Shown piece after piece: positions 25,397 to 36,726 of a DNA stretch of 64,000 nt; the stretch's first letter is position 1; each line of letters begins with the position of its first letter. Both the position numbers and the translations under genes were made by a program. Source of the DNA: Peromyscus leucopus (Eukaryota; Chordata; Mammalia; Rodentia; Cricetidae); NCBI RefSeq assembly GCF_004664715.2, contig NC_051070.1, forward strand, positions 68,186,700 through 68,250,699, written 5' to 3'. The notes beneath the pieces were generated by a model. It was not told where the DNA came from, did not search any database, and saw only the letters and a program-made list of their open reading frames with translations.

Positions 25397-28019
25397 TCAA
25401 TAGATCATTCCCTTTGTTTCTCCACGGGGCTTCTTGAGCTTCTCAAAGTTCTTCAGGATGATGTCATATAACACAGCCTACAGGACCACGGAGTCGTGGA
25501 GGTCAGCCAGAGGCCCCCCCAGTGGTTCTGTGTCCCATTTCTAGCTTTGGAAAGGCTGATTTTGTCACCCTCCACCCCAAGTCTGCTTGGTCAGAAATCG
25601 GATAGCCTGGGAAAGGTGCTTCTGTCCACCCCTGCCCTCCTCTTCCCTCCTCACATAAGCATTGCGGATCTCCATGACCATCAGCCGGATGTCCTGGTAC
25701 TCGGCCTCGTCCAGCTCATGCACCAGCTGCCGATAATCACCCTGCAGAAATTCAGGGTTAGTCCTGATTTGAAACGTGTCTTCTTCCCCAGCTCAGCCTG
25801 ACCTGGGCCTCACCTACCACGTGGGGCTGTTTGGCTGCTTTGGCTACGGCATCTCCCCTCTCGGAGAAGTACCTGTGGGAAGCAGATGTAGTGTGAATGC
25901 AGCGGGAAAGGGAGGGAGCCCAGGCCTGTTCCCAAAGGCAGAGGTGCAACTCACTTAGAGATTTGAGTGTGGAAGCCCTCCAGCTTGGTGTGAAGGCTGG
26001 TCATCAGCTCAAACACCTTCTCCTGGGGAAGAACGTGGTGGTGAGAAGGAAGCATGGGCTACACAGGAGGGCTGTGGATTGAGGGGGTGGTGCTCTTACC
26101 TGGACGGCCACTCCAAAATTATTCCCATCCTCTATCCGAGGTATCTGTAGTTGCAACCAGGTAGTGACCTTGGAGCGAAGGAAGGTATCGAGGTTTTTAT
26201 CACCACACCGTTCCCCTCCACATACACACTCCAAGTCCCAGGTTCCTATTCTTCCCTTGTCTGCCCAGTGGATGGAGGAATGCCAGGTCCATGTTGAGCC
26301 CAAGGCTGGCTCACTTGCTCTGCCCTCTCCTATGTGCCATTGTCCTAATTGGCAGGAGTCAAGAGGACAAAGCCCGAGGCGGGGATGAAAGCAGAACTCA
26401 CCAGATTGAGTTGCTCGATGACATCCTTGATCTCAGGCTTTAGGCGCTGCAGGAGGTCCACAATTTTCTCATTGCAGTTCACTGGACCACAGGGAGGACC
26501 TAGAGAGTGTGCCATGGGTCAGTTAATGACTGAGCTTGGGAGGGCTGGAAAGGGGCGTGTGGAGGGCAACGAGGAAGTTCTGAGACACAAGCCTGTCTCT
26601 TTCTGGGTTTCCAATACCTTTGTCTTCATCTTCCCCTTTCTTCTTCTCATCCTTCTCTTCCTTCTGAGGGGGGAGGACAGGACTGAGGCCGGCTTTCTCT
26701 AGGGCTGGCCCACCTCCTCCCAGGTCTCCCAACTTGCCTCCTGCTGCTTCTTCCGCTCCTCCTTCTCTTTCTCCTTGGCTGGATCAGGGACTGGGATGTC
26801 CAACGGAGCCTTCAGGTTGCTCAGGTTGGCTTCATTGAGAGCTGGCTCCTAGTGGTAGGGCTGGAGATGAGGATGTTCCTCTTATCACACCCCCCCATCC
26901 CCAGGCTCCTCTGGAGTCCGTGCAGGGTCCCCGTACCTTTAAGAATGCATCCAGCTCTGAGATCTTCTTGGGAAAATAGCTCCCAAGCAGGTTTTCTGTC
27001 TGTGTGAGGTGGTGGGAGAGGAGGATGGGGGTCATAACCAAATGTCCTTTCCTAGGCAGTGAAGTAGGGGCTCACACTACCCAGCAAGGGAGGGCTGAGC
27101 AGCAGCAGTTGGGTGGAGGTGGGGTTGCCGATGAGGTAGGTCTTACCTTGCTACACAGGTCTTCACGAAACACATCCACCTGTAGGGTACAGGCAACCCT
27201 TCAGAAACCTAGTTTTAAGGCCAGTTCATTTGACAATTTCCTTTGGGAGGTGTAGGGCCTGACCTGGGGAATAGAGGAGTGGATCCCCCTAAGGCCACAC
27301 CTGAAGAAATTGAGATGGGTCCCTGGATAGGATGGCCTGAGGTGGTGTGGTAGTTTTCTGCACACCTGAATCTGGGGAGAGTTCAGTGGATCCTCAAGGG
27401 GTTCACTGGATTTGGGGAGAATATTCCTGGAGTCACCAGGGTTGTATATGGAGAAATAAGAATGCCCTCTGGCCGGGCGGGCGTGGTACCGCATGAATGC
27501 CTTTAATCCCAGCACTCGCGAGGTAAAGTCAGCCGGGTCTCTGTGAATTCGAGCCCAGCCGGATCTACATAGCGAGTTCCAGGACAGCCAGGGCTACATA
27601 ATAGAGAGACCCTGTCTCAAACAGAACAAAACCCTCAGCCAGTGGGCAGAAGCAGGGTACAACAGGCATGTGCCCTTCCTGAGTCACGGATCTCGGGAAG
27701 GGCTGATCTCAGGTGGACGGGGCAAGTCCCTTCTCCCCGTCCCTGTGTGTAGTCCGGGCCCCAAGCCAGCAGACTTCACACTAGCTCTCGGCTTCATTTC
27801 ACCCCGCTGGACCAGAGCCGCCTCACCTACTCCCAGGGGGATCAGGTGCTTCTGGCAGCAGGCTCGGGAGCAGACCCCCGACTCAGATGCGGGGCCGGGG
27901 GCCGATCCCCGGAGCCTGGGTCCGCTCCGAGCCACGCCTCTCTAACGCCTCTCCTCCCTACTCGAATCCGCGGCGCTCACCTTGGCTTGGGCTTCAGGAT
28001 GGACCCTCAGTGTGGCCAT
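25397..28019 (-). CDS. Psme1: Proteasome activator PA28 alpha (11S regulator), complete, 11 exons
   Basis: PA28alpha is the partner of PA28beta in the interferon-induced 11S cap of the 20S proteasome. Exons in transcript order: 27981-28019, 27147-27179, 26937-26999, 26738-26848, 26618-26663, 26402-26499, 26100-26168, 25955-26022, 25818-25872, 25655-25741, 25397-25477. The total is 750 nt, 249 aa, the family length. It starts MATLRVHPEAQAK. A KEKE motif (about residues 70-97, KEKEKEERKKQQE onward) marks the alpha subunit. IEDGNNFGVAVQEKV is the activation-loop region, and the C-terminus is KGMIY. The intron after exon 4 has a GC donor (GAG/GCAAGT); the others are GT-AG. Exons 2, 3 and 6-11 match Psme2 in length. 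Confidence 0.98.
27471..27630 (+). repeat. B1 SINE
   Basis: B1 in plus orientation (CTTTAATCCCAGCACTCGCG to GACCCTGTCTCAAACAGAAC), inside Psme1 intron 1. Confidence 0.9.
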
Positions 28020-28073
28020 GGTCAGAGCGGGGGGCTGAGCGCCGCACGAGGAGCCTGGAGTGGGCAGCGGGAA

Positions 28074-28087
28074 GGGAAAGTGAAAGC
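28074..28087 (-). promoter_or_regulatory. Psme1: ISRE / IRF-binding element of Psme1
   Basis: GCTTTCACTTTCCC read on the minus strand fits the ISRE core TTTCNNTTTCNC exactly. It lies 54 bp upstream of the Psme1 ATG, nearly the same place as the Psme2 element. The surrounding 27850-28330 is a CpG-rich promoter region. Confidence 0.75.
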
Positions 28088-28339
28088 AGAGCTCGAAACC
28101 TGCACGGCCTTCCTTGATTTGGGGAGTGGAGGGACTGGAGGAGGCGGGGACAGCCTACGGAGAGGCGGGGGCTCCTCCTGCAGCCGGAGTAGCGTTTCCG
28201 CCCAGCTCCCATGTCTCTCCCCTCTGCACCCAGGCCCGCCTGCCAGCGCCTGCACCTCTGCCCCTTCCCGCCCCCACCTCCCATTTCCGGCCGCCCCCTA
28301 CTTCTGCTAGGGCCAGGGCAATCAGAAGCCTCACTTGAG

Positions 28340-29150
28340 GGCTTTCAATCTTTTCTGATTTGGGGTAAGACCTGGTCTCTCCTCGCCTTGCCGGCGTGGT
28401 CCCCTGACTTCACCGGCATACTCCAGCCCACCCAAGGACAATGCTGAGACGCTGGCGCTATCCTTAGCCACGCTCCGCACAAAGCCATTGGGGCACACTC
28501 TGTTGCCCATGAACCATTCCCCCACAGCAGGGGTTCAGGCCTCTGTGGTAAAATCCAACCTTGCTTTCAAAATCACCTGTCCCCTTCAAGCTGCCGGTCT
28601 ATTGCTTTCCACACTCATTCATTACACAAGCAAATACTTGTAGGTAGTGTTTATTCCGGCTTCAAGGACTCGGCCCTTGGGAAGTGTACAACACCCTTCC
28701 CCCAGTGTCCTCACTCTGTTCTCAGCTCAGATGTCAGTCTTTCAGAGAGAATATCCCACCATCATCCTTCAGAAAGCACCTTCCCCGCCCAGTACAAGTC
28801 ACCCTGTTTCGGTACCTCCACGGCACCAGTGACTCTGACGTCAGCCATTTCTGTTTGTTTTGTTTTTGAGACAGGATAATACAGTGGTTTAAACAGGGGC
28901 CTGGCGAACTTCTTCTGTACAGGGTTAGTGGTAGCTACATAGGTTTGGGAAGTGTTACCATGTCTGTAGCAACTCAACCGCTACTTCTTCCAGAGGAAAG
29001 CAGCCCCCGAAATGAATTAGTGTGGGCGAGTTTCATTAAAACTTAACTGTAGACTGGAGATTTTGAGTTTCAGGTCATTTTCACACGTCACTTTTACTTT
29101 TTTTCAACTTATTTATTTATTTATTTTTATGTTGAACAAAAAGTCAGGCT
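28340..29150. other. Intergenic, Psme1 promoter side; no gene seen
   Basis: Mostly unique sequence with a short B1 remnant at 28850-28877. No exon-like signal that I can support. Confidence 0.5.
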
Positions 29151-29154
29151 CGGA

Positions 29155-29520
29155 ACCTGGAGGTGGTGGCGCACGCCTTTAATCTCAGCACTTGGGAGGC
29201 AGAGGCAGGTGGATCTCCGAGTTGGAGGCCAGCCTGTTTTACAGAGTGAGTTCCAGGAGAACCAGGGCTACACAGAGAAACCCTGCCTTGAAAAACAAAA
29301 ATTGTGGGAGGTGGGGAGGTGGCTCAGTGGTTGAGAGAACTGGCCACTCGTCCAGAGTACTTCTGATCAATTCTTAGCACCCACATGACAGCTCACAACT
29401 GCCTGTAACTCCAGTTCCGGAGGATCCAATATCTTCTTCTGGCTTCCACCGGTCCTGTACACACCTGGTGTACAGACATACATACAGAAAAAAAAAACTA
29501 ATAAACATTAAAAAATAAAA
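29155..29520 (+). repeat. B1 and B2 SINEs in tandem
   Basis: Sense B1 at 29155-29303 ends in GAAAAACAAAAA and is followed at once by a sense B2 at 29304-29520. Confidence 0.9.
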
Positions 29521-29589
29521 GACAAAGTTTTCACAACTGAATAGTAGGAACACTACTGAATTTATCTCCCTGGGATGCTGTGCGGATTA

Positions 29590-29943
29590 AAATTGTCTGT
29601 GTGTGTACGTACATGAGACTGCATGCACACGATGAGTCCATGGAAGCCAGAGGTGAATGGTATCTTCCTCACTCTCCTCACCATACCTTATTTATTATAA
29701 AAGGTCTCATACTAAACTGGAGCTCACTGATAGGCTCGACTAGCTGGTGAGCAAGCTCCAGGGTTTTCCTGCTTCCACCTCCCTGCTGCACTGGGATAAC
29801 AGGCCCATGCTGCCATGCCCAGCTTACTAGCCGGGCTCTGGATATTCCAACACTGGTCCTTAGGCCTGCACAGCAAGCGCCTTAACCACTGAACCATCCC
29901 CCTGGCCTCTAGATGTATTAATTTATATATATATATATATATA
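29590..29943 (-). repeat. B3-type SINE and (TA)n
   Basis: Long antisense B3-type repeat with GAAGCCAGAGGTGAATGGTA and CCTTAACCACTGAACCATCC, then (TA)n at 29922-29943. The interval 29950-30410 has nothing recognised. Confidence 0.7.
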
Positions 29944-30429
29944 ATGTACACACTCTTAGAATGGTGCCTGACGCGAGCAAGCGTTTGCTATTTGTGTGTT
30001 TCTCTCTTGCTTCCTCCAGAGCTCATCTGATTCTCCAAGCAACAGAAGCCTTGTTTGTCTTGTTCAGACAGCACAGAACTATGCTTGGCTCAACACACCT
30101 TTGTGAAATGAATGAGTGTGGTGTTCTCATGAGATAGAGATGGGAAAGGTCCTGGCATGAAGCATCTGCCGATGCTTATGTACACACCTAAGGGCCAGTA
30201 CCAGCTTCCACAGTACCATCCCCTGACATCGCAGCTCCAGAAAGCTGCAAGTCTGTAGACCAAGGAAACCCAGAGGATGGAAGTCGAGTCCAGGAAAACA
30301 CATTCCAGGTCAACGACTTCAGGAAAGGATGAGGAAGGAACTCAATCATCTACCAGACTATCTATCACCCTTCCCACCCTCTCTAGGCCCGAAAAGAATA
30401 AGAAGAGCCAGAGCCAGGCCTGGTATACT

Positions 30430-30435
30430 TTTATT
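30430..30435 (-). terminator. Fitm1: Fitm1 poly(A) signal
   Basis: AATAAA on the minus strand starts only 4 nt after the stop codon, giving an exceptionally short 3'UTR. Confidence 0.8.
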
Positions 30436-30439
30436 TCCT

Positions 30440-31680
30440 TCAGTTATGTTTGCGGACTGAGCGGGAGCGGGGGAAGAGCCCGTGGCCCGGGATCCCGGGA
30501 GACCAGGGCTGGTGGTACCAGCTGCCGTAGGTAAGGTACCAGGCAAACGTGCCTACTGCAGCGCCCACCACCTTGTGGGTGTACTGATGGAAATAGATGA
30601 CTGTGCAGAGCAGCAAGAAGTTCCAGAGGCCTAGCAACAGCACATTCAGTAGGAAAACGAGGCGCAGGGGGGCCCCAGCTGGTAGCCCGTGGGCCAGGTA
30701 CTTGGCAAAGACAGCCGCCTCCTCAGCCATGAGGAGGCAGCAGAAGGTGAGCAGGAAGGTGTGGGAGGAGACGGTGTAGCCTCGCCACTGGTGGCCGGCT
30801 GCCAGGCAGCTCCGGCGGTCGGGCAGCTCATGCAGCAGAAGGCCCTGGGGCAGAGGTTCGAAGCAGGAACCGGTCAGGTCCTCGATGAGCAGGAAGGCTC
30901 GTCCGGCCCCCCGCCAGACAGCTGCCCCCACCACCAGTCGGCTCAGGTGCCTGGCAGTCACTGCCACACGTCTTGTGGCCAGGAACACCACCAGCAACAC
31001 GAAGCCCCCCAGGAAGGTACATGTCCAGCCCCACGCTGAATTCACAAACTTTCTGCGGGCAGAAAGAGGGAAAGCTAGTTGAGACCCCCACCCCCACCCC
31101 AAATCCCATCTCCCTACCCTGCTCTGTGTCCCACACACCATCATTGGTCTCTTCAAACCCTATCATGTCAACATTGTCTCCTTCGAGGGCCACCGGACAT
31201 TCTAGGGTCCACATTCCCTCTTTAGTCCTTTACTTCCCCTGCACCCCCAGGCTCTGTTCCCCCCCCCACACACACACACTTTTCTCCCCCTGACCTTCTC
31301 AACCTCCTAGGCTATTTTTAGTGTTCCTCCTGGCATCAGAACACAGAGGCCTGGAGAAGCAAGCTGGGATCCCGGAGTGGAGGGAGGCGGCTCCCATGGA
31401 CTCCCGAGACTCACATGTTGAAGAAGTTGCCGTGGCTCGCGAAGATCGTCCGGGAGTTAACGTGAAACTGCAGAAGGGGCCCGAAGATGACCACCGCTGC
31501 CAACCAAGCATGGTAGAGGCGCCGTAAGCAGGGGCTGCCCAGGAGGCGGGCGGCTTGTTCACTTCCGAAGTATAGTAAAGCAGAGGCCACCCAGAGCAGC
31601 ACCTTGACCAGGCATCCCAGTAATGCTCGGACTCGGGTCCCGGCCCCCGGCCCTGCCCCCACCACCGGCCCCCGCTCCAT
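30440..31680 (-). CDS. Fitm1: Fat storage-inducing transmembrane protein 1 (FIT1), complete, 2 exons
   Basis: FIT1 is an ER multi-pass membrane protein that promotes partition of triglyceride into lipid droplets. It is expressed mainly in skeletal and heart muscle. Exons in transcript order: 31415-31680 and 30440-31052, with a 362-bp GT-AG intron. The total is 879 nt, 292 aa, equal to the human length. The protein starts MERGPVVGAGPGAGTR. Hydrophobic spans include LLGCLVKVLLWVASALLYFG, FLGGFVLLVVFLATRRV and LVFLLNVLLLGLWNFLLL, consistent with about six membrane segments. The family histidines are present in the YTVSSHTFLL and YFHQYTHKVVG motifs. The C-terminus is RSRSVRKHN. There is no frame damage. 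Confidence 0.98.
31312..31321 (-). promoter_or_regulatory. Fitm1: MEF2 consensus site in the Fitm1 intron
   Basis: CTATTTTTAG is a perfect CTA(A/T)4TAG match. It sits 94 bp from the exon 1 donor in the single intron of a muscle gene. A CA repeat lies next to it at 31267-31279. Confidence 0.5.
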
Positions 31681-31790
31681 GTCCCCTCCCTCCCCACTAA
31701 CTGCCTGCTCTGCTGGGAGGCTGAGGAGGGGCTAATACCCGCCCCCCCCCTCGGACAAGGATAGGCAGTGACAGGTGTGGGAGACACAGG
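31681..31790 (-). promoter_or_regulatory. Fitm1: Fitm1 proximal promoter (inferred)
   Basis: Directly upstream of the ATG. A CAGGTG E-box lies at 31772-31777 in a C-rich context. No TATA box and no defined start site can be read. From 31790 to 32130 I see unique sequence only. Confidence 0.35.
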
Positions 31791-32132
31791 GCAGAGCCCT
31801 GTTGGCAGCTGGCAGGCAGGGAAGGGGGGGGCAGTAATGGGCTAGTTTGAGGGCTGACAGGCAGCATGGTCCTGGCCTTGGGTGTGTGGAAGTGTGTCCC
31901 CACACAGCCTGTGTGTCCTTCCCTGTTACCTCTGTGTTCTCAGTTCCAGCCACGTTCTAGTTCATGTCTCCGGGCAAGGCCTGCTGTTCAGAGCTGTCCT
32001 TGTCCACGGTCAGCTTGTGGCCGTGTGTCTTATTTTGGCCAGCTGAAGCCCATCTACCCTCATCTCAGCTCTACCACGTTTTCCTCCACAGGAAAATCTA
32101 GGCCATAAAACCAACCAAACCCCAGATGCCTG

Positions 32133-32630
32133 GGTTAGTCGGGGTTTTCTAGAGGAGCAGAGCAGGTAGAATCAATCTGAATGAAAAGGGAGTTTATTAG
32201 AGCACTTGCGGGCTGTGTCTGCCAACTCCAACACTACCTATCTCCCCACGGAAAGGCTCACAGGCAGGTAGTTATTCAGTCCAGGAGGCTGGATGGCACA
32301 GCTGGTCTTTGGTCTACATCAGAGTCCCCAGAAGTAGGTTCTAATACCAGTGAAGGAATGCCTCAGCATCAGGACAGAGGACTTGCTGGGAGAGTGAGGG
32401 TAAGCAGGCAAAAAAAGCTTCCTTCTTCCATGGCCTTTTGCTTGGGCTGACACCAAAAGGTGTGGCCCAGGTTTACGGTGGTTCTTCTAACCTCCAATGA
32501 TCCAGATTTAGGGTGGGTCTTCTTGCCTCAAATTAGCCAATCAAGAAAAACCCGTCACAGGCATTAAACTGCTTCGGTTTAATTCCAGATGATGTCAAGT
32601 GGACAACCAAGACTAGCTGTCACAACGCAT
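32133..32630. repeat. Rodent medium-reiteration repeat (family uncertain)
   Basis: GGGTTTTCTAGAGGAGCAGA ... GAGTTTATTAGAGCACTTGC ... GATGATGTCAAGTGGACAAC follows a widely dispersed rodent repeat I recognise from memory (RMER1-like). The exact family name is not certain. The stretch 32630-33075 has nothing recognised. Confidence 0.55.
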
Positions 32631-33075
32631 TAAAACAAACCAGCAGAGTTTACCTTCTCGCCAGATGCGGGTCCTTCTTCTGGGCTCTGACAGCGGTGAG
32701 GTGTGTACACAGCATGGTGTCATGGGCAGGTCGTGGAAGTGGATTCACTGGGGTAGTCACTGTAGTCATGGTGACCCCAGCAGCTTAGCTAGGCTCCTGC
32801 TGCCATGCAGATGCGGATGTCTGGAAGGCCAGTTTGTCCCAGGATGACTGTGCACACTGATGGTGGCAGGAAGGATGCACAGGACATCACCTAATGGGTT
32901 ACAGCTTGTGTTCATGATGATAAGAGGCAGTAGGTGGAAGTCAAGTGCCTGGAGAAAGGCCACCTGTATAGGGTGATGGTGGCCATGGTTGGGTGCTCAG
33001 AGTCCAGGTCTTCCCAGGTGATGGGTAAAGACCCTAAGAAAAACATGCCCAATCTGTCATCCATCAAACTTTTAG

Positions 33076-33232
33076 TCTGGCCCGGCGGTGGTGGCGCACG
33101 CCTTTAATCCCAGCACTCAGAAGACAGAGGAAAGTGGATCTCTGTGAGTCCGAGACCTGCCTGGTCTACAGAATGAGTTCCAGGACAACCAGGGCTACAC
33201 AGAGAAACCCTGTCTCAGAACAACAACAACCA
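33076..33232 (+). repeat. B1 SINE
   Basis: Sense B1: GGCCCGGCGGTGGTGGCGCA to CCTGTCTCAGAACAACAAC. Confidence 0.95.
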
Positions 33233-33599
33233 ACCAAACAACCCCCTCCAAAAACCAACTTTAAGTCAGTTCTCTACTCAGTTACCCTGGGTCCCATGGT
33301 TCACACAAACCTGGCCTCGGCTTCAGCATTGGCAGGACCTCCCTAAGAAGTCCTGGGTAGTTGTTTCAAGATAGCTATCATCTTCTTTCCTTGTTCCTTA
33401 AAGCTGGGGTTTCAGAGCAGTGGAGATCCACAAAGTAGGGAAAGGAATGAGGGAGCAAGGACACCCAGGTTGTGGGCCCAGTTGTGGTTTGGGGAAAACT
33501 AACCGGACCCCTCTTCTTCTTCATGCTACTGCGGATCAAACAAAGGGCCTCAGGCATGCTAGTCAAGTACACTACCACCGAGTCATACCCCAGTACCCT

Positions 33600-33685
33600 C
33601 CCTTTTTTTCTTTTCTCCGCTTTTTTTTTTTGTGGGGGTCGGGGTGGAGCAGTGTCTCATGTTTCTCAGACTGGCCTCAAACTTT

Positions 33686-33745
<60 letters not shown>

Positions 33746-34012
33746 TTTTTGGTTTTTCGAGACAGGGTTTCTTTGTGTGGCTTTGAGCCTTTCCTGAAAC
33801 TCACTCTGCAGCCCAGGCTGGCCTCGAACTCACAGAGATCCGCCTGGCTCTGCCTCCCGAGTGCTGGGATTAAAGGCGTGCGCCACCACCGCCGGGCTGG
33901 CCTCAAACTTTTTACATAACCAAGAATGATCCTGAACTTCTGATCCTCCTGCTTCTCATCTCCTTCCTGAGTGCCTGAGCACTGGGATTCCAAGTATGTA
34001 CCACCATGCACA
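33600..34012 (-). repeat. Old B1/B4 element interrupted by a recent B1 with (CTTT)n
   Basis: The outer element runs 33600-33686 and 33897-34012. Inside it lies a (CTTT)n tract (33684-33745) and a near-consensus antisense B1 (33746-33896). CTGGCCTCAAACTTTT, itself part of the outer B1, is duplicated at 33671-33686 and 33897-33912. Confidence 0.9.
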
Positions 34013-34059
34013 TTAAAAAACAAACAAACAAACAACAACAACAAAAAAAAAAAAAACAT

Positions 34060-34242
34060 GGGCTGGAGAGATGGCTCAGTGTTTAAGATCACTGACTGTT
34101 CTTCCTGAGTTCAATTCCCAGCAACCACATGGTTGCTCACAGCCATCTGTAATGAGATCTGGTGCCATCTTTTGGCCTGCAGGGACACGTGCAGGCAGAA
34201 CACTGTACACATAATAAATAAATATTTAAAAACAAAAAAACC
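34060..34242 (+). repeat. B2 SINE
   Basis: Sense B2: GGGCTGGAGAGATGGCTCAG to AATAAATAAATATTTAAAAA. Confidence 0.95.
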
Positions 34243-34256
34243 ATTTTTTATTACTC

Positions 34257-34346
<90 letters not shown>

Positions 34347-34500
34347 ATGGGGGAGGGAGGACATACATGTGGCGATCAGAGGACAACTTTTGGGAATCAG
34401 TTCTCTCCTTCCACTGGGTTCTGGTGATCAAACTTAGTTTCCAGGGGCACACAGCAAACTTTAGCTCACTGGGCCCATCTGGCCAGGACCCATCTCCAGT
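34257..34500. repeat. (TG)n(AG)n tract and B3-type remnant
   Basis: About 11 TG units run directly into about 32 AG units (34257-34341). A diverged B3-like antisense tail follows to 34500. Confidence 0.85.
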
Positions 34501-34589
34501 TTAATGCAGTACTGCAGATGGAACCCAGAGAAACTGAGATATGTCTCCCGCCCTTTTCTTTCTCCCTGCTTCTTTTCTTCTCATTTCCT

Positions 34590-35072
34590 TTTCTTTTTTG
34601 AGTCTTATCCACAGCCCTGGCTAGCCTGAAGTTGTGACAATCCTCCTACCTCAGCCTCCCAAGTGCTGGGATGAACAGGCGTGCGCCCCCTCATGCAGTC
34701 CAATGTGCTTTTATGCTTGAAGGTCTTTTATTGGTTGGTCATTTATAACATCTTTGTAAAAAAATTTTTTTTTAATTTAGTTAAAAAATTTTAAAGCTGG
34801 ATGTGATGGCATACCCCTTTAATCCCAGCACTTGGGAGGCAGAGGCAGGCTGATCTCTAAGTTTGAGGCCAGCATGGGCTACACAGTGAGTTCCAGGACA
34901 GCCAGGGCTACACCAGGCATGGTGTCATTATTTGTAATTACAGCACTCAGGAATTTAAGGCAGGAGGATCGACTCAAGTTCATTGCCAGACTGATCTACC
35001 TAGTGATCTCCAGGCCAGCTTGGGATACAGTAAGGCTGTCTCAAGCAAACCAAAACAACAACAAAACCCCTA
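34590..35072. repeat. Three B1-type SINEs
   Basis: An old antisense B1 (34590-34705), a sense B1 (34796-34912) and directly after it a diverged sense B1-like copy (34913-35072). The interval 35075-35420 shows nothing recognised. Confidence 0.75.
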
Positions 35073-35424
35073 AACAAAAACAAAAAAAAATTCCCAAGAA
35101 AACAAAACAATTCCTAGACCAAAAAACCCAACAACAAACAATTCTAGAGATCATAAAACATGTTATTCTTCCCCTTTGGAATTAAATTTCCATTATAATT
35201 ATTAGTAGTATCATTTATATTTGTTAACAGGACTGCATTGTAATGTCTCAGAATGATATTCTGTGGGCTTTGAGAATACTAACAATTTTTTCTCTAAATT
35301 TGTAACTCTGGAATACGGGTTCATGTTAGGGGTGAAATGGCAGAGTAGGACGAGCCTAGTTAGTTTTCTCAAATTCACACAGCCTGGAGTCATCTGAAAG
35401 GAAAACCTCAGTTGCCAAGGTCAG

Positions 35425-35668
35425 ACTGTGCTGTGGGCATGGCTGTGGGGGACTGTCTTGATGATTGATGCAGGAGGGCCCAGCTCACTTTGGGCGGGAC
35501 CATTCCCTGTGCAGGTGGCCCAGGTTGTATATAAAAGGTAGCTAAACATGAACCAGAGAATCAGCCAGTGCTGTTTCTCCATGGTTCCTGCCTCGACTTC
35601 CCTCAGTGATGTTCTGCTCCCTGGAGTGTGAGCCAAATAAACTCTTTCCTCCTGTAAGCTACTGTTAG
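35425..35668. repeat. Rodent interspersed repeat (family uncertain)
   Basis: GGAGGGCCCAGCTCACTTTG ... GAGCCAAATAAACTCTTTCC follows a common rodent repeat recalled from memory. The family is not resolved. Confidence 0.5.
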
Positions 35669-35674
35669 CGTTGT

Positions 35675-36092
35675 TTTAAATTTTATGTGTGTTTTGCCTC
35701 GTGTATGTTTATACAACACTTGTGTGCCGGGTGCCCATGGAGGTCAGAAAAAGGTGTTCGCTTCTCTAGGACTGGAGTTACAGGTGATTGCGAGCCTTGT
35801 GTGGGTGCTTAGAATTGAACCCAGATACCCTGTACTCCTAACCACTGAGCCCTGGTCAGAAGTTGATCACAATAAAAGGACAACTAGGCCAAGGAGCAAA
35901 AGGACAGGCAAGATATGAAGTGGGTCTTGTTTTCTTTTTTGGTATCATTTTTGTCTTGTTAAAGACAGGCTCTCATCGAGCCCAGGCTGCGTTCAAGCTG
36001 CTCGGTAGCTAAGACCTTGAACTGTGATCCCTCTCCTCTGCTTCCACTTCTTAAGCACTGAGATCAGAGGCAAGTGTCACCATACCCAGTTT
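35675..36092 (-). repeat. B2 SINE and old B1
   Basis: Antisense B2 at 35675-35853 and a degenerate antisense B1 at about 35960-36092. Confidence 0.7.
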
Positions 36093-36182
36093 ACCTTGGT
36101 GATGGGAACTAACCTTCTCAGCTCTCGGCAGTTTTTAATTATTTTACATTTCTTTGTTTATTCTGTGGACATGTCCATACCA

Positions 36183-36264
36183 CAGTGTGTGTGTGTGTGG
36201 GTGGGTGAGTGTGTGTATATGTGTGTGTGTGTATGTGTGTGTGTGTGGTGTGTATGTGTGTGTA

Positions 36265-36302
<38 letters not shown>

Positions 36303-36425
36303 ATCAGAGGACAATTGTAGGAGCTGGTTCTCTCATCATGGGAGTTTCAGGGATCAAACTAGGATCAACAGGTTTAGTGTTGTCACTTAAAGGCAAGTGC
36401 CTTTACCAGCCGGGCCTTCTAACCT
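36183..36425. repeat. Interrupted (GT)n and B3-type tail
   Basis: GT-rich alternating sequence at 36183-36300 with a few interruptions. A B3-like antisense tail follows, ending near 36425. Confidence 0.85.
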
Positions 36426-36676
36426 TCCCTGGGCAGTTGTTTTGGGGGCCACGTGTGTTAGTAACTATCTGCCACCTTAGCTATTCAAGCTAGAGGACTG
36501 AGCGAGTACAAGCATTCAAGATGAGCCCAGGTGACACAGTGAGCCCCCTTCAACACTTCCATGGCCATGAAAGTCTATGACCACCCCTTTAAATGCAAAC
36601 CGTTTAAAGACTGCTTCAAAGAGCAAGACGTGTGGAGAATGCCATCTCCTCCGACTCAGGGCATGGGTTCTTTTAT

Positions 36677-36680
<4 letters not shown>

Positions 36681-36726
<46 letters not shown>

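Noticed and set aside
26002..26100. Second Psme1-like exon signals read through introns
   Set aside because: Open intron sequence next to true exons. Splice sites and paralogue exon lengths settle the boundaries.
33583..34092. 169-codon minus-strand frame with Lys/Glu repeats
   Set aside because: Made of B1 sequence and the (CTTT)n microsatellite.
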